Origin: Prosapia bicincta
Taxonomy: Eukaryota > Arthropoda > Insecta > Hemiptera > Cercopidae
Direction of reading: 5' to 3'
Length of the DNA: 64,000 bases
Assembly (NCBI GenBank): GCA_036971475.1
Contig: JBAIZL010000006.1
Location: 9,361,656 to 9,425,655 of the forward strand
Numbering within the stretch: position 1 is the first letter of the stretch; every line of letters starts with the position of its first letter. Below are positions 14,401 through 26,600 of this stretch, piece after piece. The translations under genes and the position numbers were made by a program. Under the pieces are notes generated by a model. That model was not told where the DNA came from, did not search any database, and saw only the letters and a list, made by a program, of their open reading frames with translations.

Positions 14401-15724
14401 TAACTAAAGTACAATTTTTCTTACTTAACCTCAATAGGAATTGATTTTTTTTTATTACTTGTTATGAAGTCTTATTTCTAAAGCTGTGTTTATACATTTG
14501 TCCCACAAACTAGTAAGAATAAGAATAAGAAATTGAACAGTATTATTATTTTTGTATATTGTTTTATTCAACAATAAAAAAAAGTAAGATGAGATACATA
14601 CATTCTTTGTTATCATTAGTAATTTTTTTATTTGTTTGGTTAATGCTTTAAATAAAGAGTTTTCGCTAATTTTTAATTATGTCTGAGACAGTTTCTGTGA
14701 TTTATTTTTAATTGCTTAGCTTACACTTCCAACTGATCTATGATTATTTGCCTTTCACAATCAGTTTTAGTGTCATTCATTTATGATATACTCATTTATA
14801 CTAATTGTAACAAAAGTTATGTGTATGTGAAAATAACTTTCTCCATAAAAATACTTCATTATAAAAAATGACTAAATATATATTTTAAAAAGGACAAGCT
14901 TAGATTATATAATAATGCTTTATTTACCGTTTTTTAATTATATATAATTTAATTCCGATATATCAGATTTTGGTTCAGTGACAAGGTTCTCATTACAAAA
15001 TCTGTTCTCATTATTAAGGGTTCTCATTATTAAGAGTTCTCATTACTAAGGGTTCTCATTACAAAATCTGTTCTCATTATTAAGGGTTCTCATTATTAAG
15101 GGTTCTCATTACAAAATCTGTTCTCATTATTAAGGGTTCTCATTACAAAATCTGTTCTCATTATTAAGGGTTCTCATTACAAAATCTGTTCTCATTATTA
15201 AGGGTTCTCATTATTAAGGGTTCTCATTACAAAATCTGTTCTCATTATTAAGGGTTCTCATTATTAAGGTTTCTCATTATTAAGGGTTCTCATTATTAAG
15301 GGTTCTCATTATTAAGGGTTCTCATTACAAAATCTGTTCTCATTATTAAGGGTTCTCATTATTAAGGGTTCTCATTACAAAATCTGTTCTCATTATTAAG
15401 GGTTCTCATTACAAAATCTGTTCTCATTATTAAGGGTTCTCATTATTAAGGTTTCTCATTATTAAGGGTTCTCATTATTAAGGGTTCTCATTATTAAGGG
15501 TTCTCATTACAAAATCTGTTCTCATTATTAAGGGTTCTCATTACAAAATCTGTTCTCATTATTAAGGGTTCTCATTACAAAATCTGTTCTCATTATTAAG
15601 GGTTCTCATTATTAAGGTTTCTCATTATTAAGGGTTCTCATTATTAAGGGTTCTCATTATTAAGGGTTCTCATTACAAAATCTGTTCTCATTATTAAGGG
15701 TTCTCATCATTAAGAAAACTGTTG

Positions 15725-15780
<56 letters not shown>

Positions 15781-18700
15781 GTTAATATATTACTATTGTA
15801 AGTAATTTTATCCACCATTAAGTGCAATGATTTTACCTTGAGTGATGAGGCGCCTTTCGGTCGCTTGACCATTGTCGAATCATTGATTGCACTTAATGGT
15901 GGATAAAATTACTTACAATAGTAATATATTAACTTCATAAAGTCAGTGCAACGGAAAAACAATGGATAACATAAAATATCAAGAATATATATATATGTCT
16001 GTTATGTCCATGTATTAATTGTGTTGTTAAATAATGTTTTATCAAAGGTTAAACCTTTGACCCTATATAACTCCACAACAAAGCATTTTCGAACCCATGT
16101 TTATATGAACTCTTTCCATTATTTTGATGAGACGAATAAGCTTGAGCAGTATGGCAAATTCCTCCTGAACACGCTGTATGTATTTAGGTTTGTATGCCAA
16201 ATGAGAGTAGTGTTCGGTTATGAGGTTAGTTTATACTAAGCACTTGTAAATATTTACAAACATGCCTATAGTAGCACTTACTTATATTTGTTGGTGACAA
16301 CCGTTTCGGGAAATGTGTCCCATTGTCAGCTCAGACCGTTAAGCAAAAAGTTACGGTCTGAGTTGACAGTGGGACACATATACATGGCCGTCCTCAATAA
16401 ATATAAGTATGTGCTACTATAGGCAAGTTTGTAAATATTTACAAGTGTTTAGTGATATCTAGTAGTTCACGTAAAGATGGAATCAACAAATATGTTAATT
16501 TATATTCATACAGTGTTTTTTTATGAGATCTATTTTATAGGTTTTATGACTATCCCTGTAAAGTTATCTATTAATTGTCTAATTATTCTGTTTATATGTT
16601 TTGATAGTTTGTTATAGAAAATAATGGTTGTTATGATTGAACTGATAAGTATGTTTGATCTCTGGATGGTATAGGGAAACCAGAAGACAGGTCCTTTAGA
16701 GTAGGTATGTTTCAGGTAATGTGTTTGATCTCTGTATGGTATATTGAAACCAGAAGACAGGTCCTTTAGAGTAGGTATGTTTCAGGTAATGTGTTTGATC
16801 TCTGTATGGTATAGGGAAACCAGAAGACAGGTGCTTTGGAGTAGGTATGTTTCAGGTAATGTGTTTGATCTCTGTATGGTATATTGAAACCAGAAGACAG
16901 GTCTTTTAGAGTAGGTATGTTTCAGGTAATGTGTTTGATCTCTGTATGGTATATTGAAACCAGAAGACAGGTCCTTTAGAGTAGGTATGTTTCAGGTAAT
17001 GTGTTTGATCTCTGTATGGTATAGGGAAACCAGAAGACAGGTGCTTTGGAGTAGGTATGTTTCAGGTAATGTGTTTGATCTATATTTTTAATGTACTTAG
17101 AGCTCATAATTATTTTCTTTATAGTTTTTACTATTTGTCTGTAAGTTTTGTGTTAGTAATATTATGTAGTTGTTAGCAATGTATTCCAAGCTTTTTCTTA
17201 TTAGGAGTTCGTATTCTTCATATAAGGTATCTATAAACAGAGCAATGTTGCCTTTTTAAGATTTGCTAAGACTCATGTAATTTTATACTGTTTTTTCTTT
17301 GTTTGGGCAACAGATATATAATTTTGTTTTATGTTTGTTTTCTTAGTTACAAGTTTTTATAATTTATTCTTATTGCAATAAGTATAAAGATTTACCACTT
17401 AGAGTTTATCTTTAGAGTTTGTTTTTTGGATGAATGTTTCAATAACCAGTATGATAATTTTGTATGCTGTGTGCTTTATATTGAAAGTAGGAGTCTGGTC
17501 CTTTATATATCGAGTCCATTGCTTATTCGGTAATGTTAATAAGTTAAAAATTCTTTGCGTTTGATGATGATGTGTTTTTCTTATTAAGTTATCTATAGTT
17601 GCTTATAATCATCTTGAACTCACTAATTAAATTATAAGCAATTATTTCGTAACTGGGTAAATACTTTTGAACTTACTTGCTGATGAGTTTTTAAATAATC
17701 ATTTCGTTGATGAAGCCGACCCGCTACTCAACTAAGTAATTATTTCGAAATGTGTTTGCAAGTAAGCTCAAAAGTATTCACCCAGTTACGCAATAATTAC
17801 TTATAAATTATTTATTCTGTTGTTCCTTTTAGTTTGTTGCTACCCTTTGTTTGTTTGTGCCATGTGTAATTTGGAGTGTTTGTTTATCCATTGAGGTTGA
17901 AAAGTTTTAGGTAGAGTTGATTTTAAGTCCTTGTTAGAGTTTAGAAAAAATTCACTTTTTTACAAGTAGTTTTATTGTGAAATTTAAAATATTTGCTGAT
18001 TGTCATTAACCGAGAAACAGAGCACAGTAAATAATTTATTTGAGTAACAGATGTTAATCAGTTTTACAATTTAATTATTGCGTAGATGTTTTTTAGAGTT
18101 TGGCCTTGGACATTCAAATTATGACTTTTCCTACTACCTAGCAACAACGGAGATCAAAGAGTTCCGTTCTCATTTTGCTTGAACAGATTAAACTACCTGA
18201 GAACCACCTTCTGATAATGTACATTACAAGAATATGCCTTATTGATATGCAGCCAACAATGGATTACCTTGTATAAAGGTAGAAGGTCACTTGATCGTCT
18301 ACAGAGGTTTCAGACCACAGATTCAAGCTTATTTTGCTTCTAAGGATGGCCTGGAAAGGGCGACCCGATTCATCCAGCATCACAAGTGTCTCCATACCCT
18401 TCTGGTAAAGTGGCATTGGTCTGCCGAACGAATTTCTTTGCAATTCTAAGTCTGTAAAAAATAAAAACATTTTATTTCAAGGAATAGGGAAAACTGCACC
18501 ATTAAGGCTTCTATAGAAGACTTAGAAAAACAATGGAATTCAAAGTATGTCCAAATATATGAATTGACAGAATGGTTTAAATAATCCAGTAAAGTAATAA
18601 AATATTATTATGAAGTATTCAACTTGAAAATTAATGACAACAGACACAATTACTATCTATTAGGAATATACTGTGGTTGAATTTATATTAAATACACAAA

Positions 18701-21700
18701 AAACTCTTAACCATAAATTTTCTTTATTTTACCCTTTTGTTCATTTCATTTACCAAGAAACCACCCTCAGAGGGATAAGACACAAAGACTTGTAGAGGGA
18801 TAACGTACAAAAACCAGACTTTGTATGTTATCCCTCTGAGGATGGTTACTTGGTCACTGAAATGTACACAAGGGTAAAATAAAGAAAGTTCGCGGTTAAA
18901 AGGTTTTTGTGTATTTATTAACAGACACAATGCTTTTTATACTCTAACACTTCTTTAAATGGAGGGTCTAATTATGAAGGACCAACCCCCACCTATTAAA
19001 TTATAACTAAGATGCAATTTTTCAAAATTTTGACAGATGTTCCAAAGATCTGTTACAGATGGAGCTTTTTGTAGAGGTTTTCTTCATTAGTTTTTCAATT
19101 TAAATCAAACACATTTAAGTAGGTTTAATTAGTCACCTGCAAGAGTGACAAATTCTAGATACACTTTTTATCCTAATAAACCTTTTTTAAGCATAAGGAC
19201 ACATCATTAATTGAATCCACTTTGGACGAATTTTACCAGTATGACATTGACGAAAATACACTATGTACTGGATCTGGAAGAAGGTTATGGGCTTACATTC
19301 ACGAGATGGATCCAACTTAGGAAAATCTAAAGCCTTCATCTCATTCAGTAAAAATGGAATTTTGATTACGGACTTTTGAGAATACAAGCTGTAATGAAAA
19401 CCAGTTTAAGAATTAGTCTAAATAAAATATTCTATAGTGCTCTATAAAAAACTTGAAAGGAATGAAATACTGAAAGAAAATTTCTTTTGAATTTGTTTCT
19501 TGTCATGCTAGTGTCGGGAGGAAAAATTTGAAAACAAATATATAAATATTAAATATCTTAAACTATATTTCAAACTTTGGGTGAAATGATTTAAAAATTG
19601 TTCCTCATGACAGTCTGACAACTAAATTCAGTTCAAATCTGTACTTTTAAATGTTTTAAACTTGCCTATAGTAGCACTTCTTTGTTTGTTGAGGACGGCC
19701 GTTTCGGGAGATGTGTCTCTTTGTCAACTCAGACCGTAACTGCTCAGAGAGTTACGGTCTGAGTTGACAAAGGGAAACATCTCCCAAAACGGCCGTCCTC
19801 AACAAACAAAGTAAGTGTTACTATAGACAAGTTTAAAACATTTAAAAGTGTAAGTGAATACTAGTAGCTCACGCGAAGATGGAATCAACAAATGTCAAAT
19901 CTGTAATTTCATTTCGCTAGATCTGTTATTTTTCTTTTTCACCTACTAGCACTTTTCATTTTCCTTTTCTCAATTCCTTGTATTAGTTCACACTTTATTT
20001 ATATATACCTTGTGTAAATTTTCAATCGATAGTAAAATACTTTTTTAAAAGACACTGACGAAGATCGTCACGGAGCGATCGAAAACGTTCTGCCTCAGTA
20101 AGTCTTTACAAATTTACAAACATAAATTATGGTTTAAATTCATAAACTAATGTGAAAGTAATTATTGAAAGTTTCATTGAACGTAATGGACTAGAAAATT
20201 CCAGAGCATTTTGTAATGATAGTCCCAGTACAAACTATTATAACTGTACCAAGGGTAAATCCTAAAGAATAAAAAAACTGGAAAATCTACACGCAGAACG
20301 TTCAGGTATTATTTGTTGAAATGTCAGTTATCTGAACAATAAAGACTACCGACATAGGTACCTAAGCTGTATCGAATTAGAATCGAGGTTAAATGCTATT
20401 GCGTTACATTTTTATCTGTTTAAAGGAATGGTTTTTAATCTCCCTTTTAATTCATAAAACAACAAAAAATAGATTTAAACACATTTTAATTTGATTCTGA
20501 TTTTTTTAAACTACATACAATGCAATACGTCTTTTGTTATTTTTCATAGAAATCTTTACTTTTGCGGATTGAGTTCGTAAATAGGCATTTTGAAAACTTT
20601 CTAAAATTTTACTGAATAAAAAAAATCACACCGTCTAAAGTCGGAGACACGCTCAGATCAGAGATCCGTCTCCGGTCTGATTTTGCTCTAAAAATCTGAT
20701 CGGTGCGGGATCAGAAAGGAATGAGCACATTGTTCCTGCTCCGTCCCGGTCCATCTCTCCATCGCCAGTCTCTGTGCCGGTCTCGGAAGGTACTTTGCGC
20801 TAATGTGGAAACATTTCCGCAACTGTGATGTAACTATTATGGATAGCTGTTTGGATGAAGAAGTTCGAAATTATCAGAAATCGTTGATAGAGAGCAGTGA
20901 GACGTGAATTTCGGGTACATGATGCTTCGAAAACGAGACACAAAGAAGGAGAGTTTGCTACACTTTTACCTCATCTGTTAGACGATGAGACAAAGGTTTA
21001 CGAATATTTTAGACACGTTAAATCAGTTGGAACTTAGATTAGAAGAAAACTTTGTCCAGGCAATGATATCATGTCTTCTATCGTTAGTTGATTGAATTTA
21101 TAAAAAAAACTTACCAATATATAAAATATAAGCTTGGGTTAAGGTAAAAGTTACTGAAAATTTGCAGTAAACATTGTGTGGGCATAACTAAATTAAAGCA
21201 TAAAGGAACAACTGTCTAATAATGTACCCTATGTGCAGTAATTGTTTATTGAATAAATGTTGTCAGTTAGAGAATTATAAGAATAGGTGGTGGTTAGTAA
21301 GCTAAGTGTGAATTGATTTATAGCAGAGAATTGTATATGATGTTATATGTCATTATTAATTAAAAAAAGGGAGCTAAAATAAAATTATTCTGCAAAAAAG
21401 CAATAAATAAGTACTTAACTTACTAACCCGAGTTAACTCGGGAAATGCGGTTGTTGTTTAAAATCAATTAAAAAATAGCGTCGTGACATAACCTTAGTAT
21501 ACTTATGAAAACAGCCCATATACGCTTTTATTCACTCAAAACGCATTTGTCCATGTGTACTAGCAATAAATTCTTTATTAAGGGTAGTTTTCGATGGTGA
21601 AAAGCTAATTGAAAACTAAATACCTTGTAAAGGATGAAAATATATAAATGAAATGTGAATTTAATTGTATTCTGAATTACATGAAAATATCGATAAACTA

Positions 21701-23634
21701 TGTTTTAAAAATTTTATAATAATAGGGGGAGGTTAATAAGGGTTGAAACATTGTGGTAAATTACAAGTAATGACCCAAAGCACCAAACGATCATGCCTAA
21801 CGTTTCAATAACGTACTAAAAGCATTAATTAAAATTTTATTAAGATTTTGCAGTAAGGGGTAGTTTTCACCCCTAAGAATTATAAGCTCACATCGACTTT
21901 GGGTAGATTTTGAAGTGAAAGGCAGGTAGAGCTTAATCCCAAAATTTCATGAAAATTGATGCATGAGAACAGAATATATTGATGCGTGAGAACAGGTAAT
22001 ATCTTATTTAACCTTCATTGACTGCACTACAAGTAGTGAGAAGAATCATTAAACTTAGGTTTGTCATGCACTACCCAATCCAAAAACATTTTTTTTGAGA
22101 CTTTCAAACCTAAGTAACTACATTTCAAATGGAAATTTAACACGTAAAATAATTTTAGGTTATGTACTACTCAATCAAAAAACATTTTAAAACTTTTTCA
22201 AACTAAGTCGCAGACATTTCAAATGTAAATTTAACACAAAATAATTTTAAGTTAGGTACTACGCATTCAAAAAAGATTTTTTTAAATTTTAAAACTCAAG
22301 TAGTAATGGCATTATCATTGGATACGGTATTTAGCTTATAAAATATTTTTCGGTTATGTATTAAACATTTAAAAAATATATTTATGAATTAAAATACATA
22401 CAAATGAATCTTGTAAAAAATCGTTCGGTTGTGCAAGACATTTAACACGCAAAATAATTTTTGGTTAGGTACTACTCAATCAAAAAACATTTAAAAACAT
22501 TTTCAAACCAAGTAACAAAGACATTTCAAATGGAAATTTAACATATAAAATAATTTCAAGTTAGGTACTACGCATTCAAAAAACATTTTTTAAATTTTAA
22601 AACCTAAGTAGCAATGAATTTACCATTGGATATTTAGCTTATAAAATATTATTCGGTTATGTATTAATCATTCCAAAAATATTTTTATGAATTAAAATAC
22701 ATACAAATGAATCTTGTAAAAAATCGTACGGTTGTGCATTAATTATTCCAAAAACATTTTCTTAAGTATTTCAAACCTAATTAGCATAACATTACCATTG
22801 GATAATTTGCTTGTAAAAGGTTTTACAGTTATGTATTGAGCATTCTGAAAATATATTTGTCAATTAAAGTATTTAAAAATAAATCTGGTAAAAACCGTTC
22901 AGTTATGCACTATTTTAAAAATATTAAAAAAAATTCTTCTAAACTTAAGTGCAATTACATGACACTGGATATTTAGGTTGTAAAAGTTTTTCAGGTATGC
23001 ATTGACCATTCTAAAAATTGTGTGAAATAAAAACTGTAGAGATAAATCTCGTAAGACAAATGGTTTAGTTATGTATTAACTATTCCAGAAACATTTTAAT
23101 AAATTTTTAAAACTCAAGTAGCAATGGCATTAATTTTGGATATTACCTTTGGATATTTAACTTGTAAATGGTTTTACAGTTATATATTGACCATTATGAA
23201 AATATTTTTCTAAATTAAAATATGTAGAGTTGAATTCTGTAAAAAAACAGTTTGAGTATGCATTAACTAATCCAAAAACATTAAAAAAAATTTTCTTAAA
23301 CTTAGTAGCAAAGACATGATCATAGATTATTTAGCTTGTAAAAGGTTTCCAGTAATGTATTAACACTTCTAAAAATGTTTTTTTTTAAATCAAAGATGTA
23401 GAGATGAACCTTGTCAGAATAATTGTTGTTATGTATTAACCATTCTAAAAACATTAATTAAAGCTGCTGAAGATTAAACTTGTGACACGTTTCTGTTTAG
23501 CTATTTATTATACACTGTTTTTGGTGAGCTATTACATTTTGCTGTAAAAACTTTCGTAGGGGTAAAAATATCAATCAGAGAAACCGAGATAGAAGTGAAA
23601 TTCAAATATTATCTATCAATAATAAATGTATAAG

Positions 23635-23688
<54 letters not shown>

Positions 23689-26600
23689 TCGCGCACATGG
23701 ACACACGCGCGCAGGCCCACACCCGCGCACGCACACTGGCGCGCGCACACGCACACACACACACACACGCACACATATATTTATATATATTTGTGTGTGT
23801 GTGTGTGTGCGCTCGCGCGCGCGTGCATGCGTTTATGTGTATTTGTGGATGTTTGTGTGTATGTGTGTGTGTGAATTTCAGTTGATGGTTTTTTTGTTAA
23901 ATATTCATGTATCAATATACATTTTGAAAACGAGAGTTTAAAATACAATAACTTGAGGCGTTTGTCAACTTTGCGTTATTGTACCTGAAACACTTTACTC
24001 TTGATTTAGGTAGAGACCTATCATTATTTTTCATTTTTGCCTTGACTACACTTTAAAAGTGACCCGCACGAATCTGGATATTAGAGAAAAAAGTTTTCTA
24101 AAACTTGCATTCAAATATATGTAAAAAGTTAATGTGGAAATTACAGAAATAAGATATACGTATGTTTAACAAAAACGAGTGAGATCTTATAGACGGGTAG
24201 ATTTACGAGGCGCTAAACCAGGAAAAGAGTGTGAAGTCACGATTGGAACCAAATACTTGCAGTTTTCGTGGTAGAAAGTTGTTAGGAAATAACATGAAAT
24301 CCTCAAGCAATATGTACTTCCGAAGGACCATGAGACGAGTTTTGGTTGGGCACGGAAACAGAGTTTGATCCTGTCAGGATGGGTCAAAATAAGAAAAAGG
24401 AAGGCTATTGGTGGACAAGACCATCGTTCTCCCGAAAGGGATTCATTGAGAAGCCATGGTCATCAAAAGATCGTAAAGTGCAGAGACAAGAGTGCTCGTG
24501 GAGTCTACGAATATGTGATATTCGATCGATACTAAGGGAGAAGTTCGTTCGTTGAACACTGAAACTAAGTGGACCACGCCGGACATCCGAGGGACTTCTG
24601 GAGAATGCTGAGGAATCACTGACTATACCCCAGGGGGCAGATCTTACTCAAGTATATGGTTAATGCACCTTGGTATGTGAAAAGACATTCACCGAGCTCT
24701 GAATGTCCCGACGATAATAGAACACATAAAGAAAATGGGCAAAAACATGAAAAAAAACTTCATTTTTATCAAAGTGCAGTGGCTCATCAACTTCTCGACA
24801 ACCAGTGCATGGTTAGAAGATTAAGAAGAGCCAAACCATTTGAGTTAGTGTTGTGTTGTGTTGCTTTGCGTTGTGTTGTGTTGCGTTGCGTTGCATTGTG
24901 TTTTGTTGTGTTGTGTTGAGTTAGTGTTGTGTTGTGTTGAGTTAGTGTTGTGTTGTGTTAGTTGTGTTGTGTGTTGTGTGGCGTTGCGTTGTGTTGTATT
25001 GTGTTGTGTTGTGTTGTGTTGTATTGTGTTAGTTGTGTTGTGTTGTGTTAGTTGTGTTGTGTGTTGTGTTGTGTGTTGTGTTGCGTTGTATTGTGTTTTG
25101 TTGTGTTGTGTTAGTTGTGTTGTGTTGAGTTGTGTTGTGTTGAGTTAGTGTTGTGTTGTGTTGAGTTAGTGTTGTGTTGTGTTAGTTGTGTTGTGTGTTG
25201 TGTTGCGTTGCGTTGTGTTGTGTTGTATTGTGTTGTGTTAGTTGTGTTGTGTTGTGTTGTATTGTGTTAGTTGTGTTGTGTTGTGTTAGTTGTGTTGAGT
25301 TGTGTTGTGTTGAGTTAGTGTTGTGTTGTGTTGTGTTGAGTTAGTAATGTGTTGTGTTGTGTTAGTTGTGTTGTGTTGAGTTAGGGTTGTGTTGTGTTGC
25401 GTTGCGTTGCGTTGTGTTGTGTTGTATTGTGTTGTGTTAGTTGTGTTGTGTTGTGTTGTATTGTGTTAGTTGTGTTGTGTTGTGTTAGTTGTGTTGAGTT
25501 GTGTTGTGTTGAGTTAGTGTTGTGTTGTGTTGTGTTGAGTTAGTAATGTGTTGTGTTGTGTTAGTTGTGTTGTGTTGAGTTAGTGTTGTGTTGTGTTGAG
25601 TTAGTTGTGTTGTGTTGTGTTAGTTGTGTTGTGTTGTGTTGTGTTGTATTGTGTTAGTTGTGTTGTGTTGTGTTAGTTGTGTTGAGTTGTGTTGTGTTGT
25701 GTTGTGTTGAGTTAGTAATGTGTTGTGTTGTGTTAGTTGTGTTGTGTTGAGTTAGTGTTGTGTTGTGTTGTGTTGTGTTGTGTTGCGTTGTGTTCTGTTG
25801 AGTTGTGTTGTGTTGAGTTAGTGTAGTGTTGTGTTGTGTTGTATTGTGTTAGTTGTGTTGTGTTGTGTTAGTTGTGTTGAGTTAGTTGTGTTGCGTTGTG
25901 TTAGTTGTGTTAGTTGTGTTGAGTTGTGTTGTGTTGTGTTGTGTTGAGTTAGTAATGTGTTGTGTTATGTTGAGTTAGTGTTGTGTTGTGTTGTGTTGAG
26001 TTAGTGTAGTGTTGTGTTGTGTTGAGTTAGTGTTGTGTTGTGTTGAGTTAGTGTAGTGTTGTGTTGTGTTGAGTTAGTGTAGTGTTGTGTTGTGTTGGTT
26101 GTAATCAAATATATGCAAGAAGTAAAGAGGCAAGAAGTAAAGAGTTATTGGGCACTTTAGTTATATGAGTATTTACGGTAAGATAATGCAAGACAAGTTA
26201 ACGGTTGATAAAACAAAACTAGTTTTAGTAATGATAAAAATAAAGTTAACCAAGTAAAAATTAAATAGCTATTGAAATTACAATTTTTTCAAAATAAATT
26301 TTGAAAACCAACAGAGAAAATTTAGGAAACTGGCAATTAATAAATTTTATAATACACTCTTGAATCCTTATAGGCTTAGAGATAATTTTTAATTAAATAT
26401 ATGTTTTTTTACTAAGAGAGTCTTGTTCCTTAAGCTGAACATTTGTTAATTGTCGAAGGGTTTTGTTTTATTTAATATTACAGCTGAATCTAAGCTACTT
26501 GGTAGAGCATGAATTTCAATATTACGTGTAAATAATATGAATTTGAATATTGCAGAGGTTTTTGTTTTTTATGTTGACATGAACGTAGGAAATTTCAAGT

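Larger units (their letters stand above)
13049..18267 (-). other. Lipase intron 2 (5.2 kb)
   Basis: Donor GTAATCC, acceptor ATGTTTCAG. It contains four foldbacks, a minisatellite, a TA array and a 70-bp tandem repeat, listed separately. The stretches 13,880-14,980 and 17,080-17,600 are AT-rich and show nothing I can name. Confidence 0.8.

Noticed and set aside
14983..15712. Telomere-like TTAAGGG units
   Set aside because: Units are 16 and 18 bp long with CTCATTA between, not the insect TTAGG repeat.
24346..24555. 69-codon plus-strand ORF before the Jockey-like end
   Set aside because: No similarity to any retrotransposon domain I know. It overlaps an antisense ORF of equal quality.
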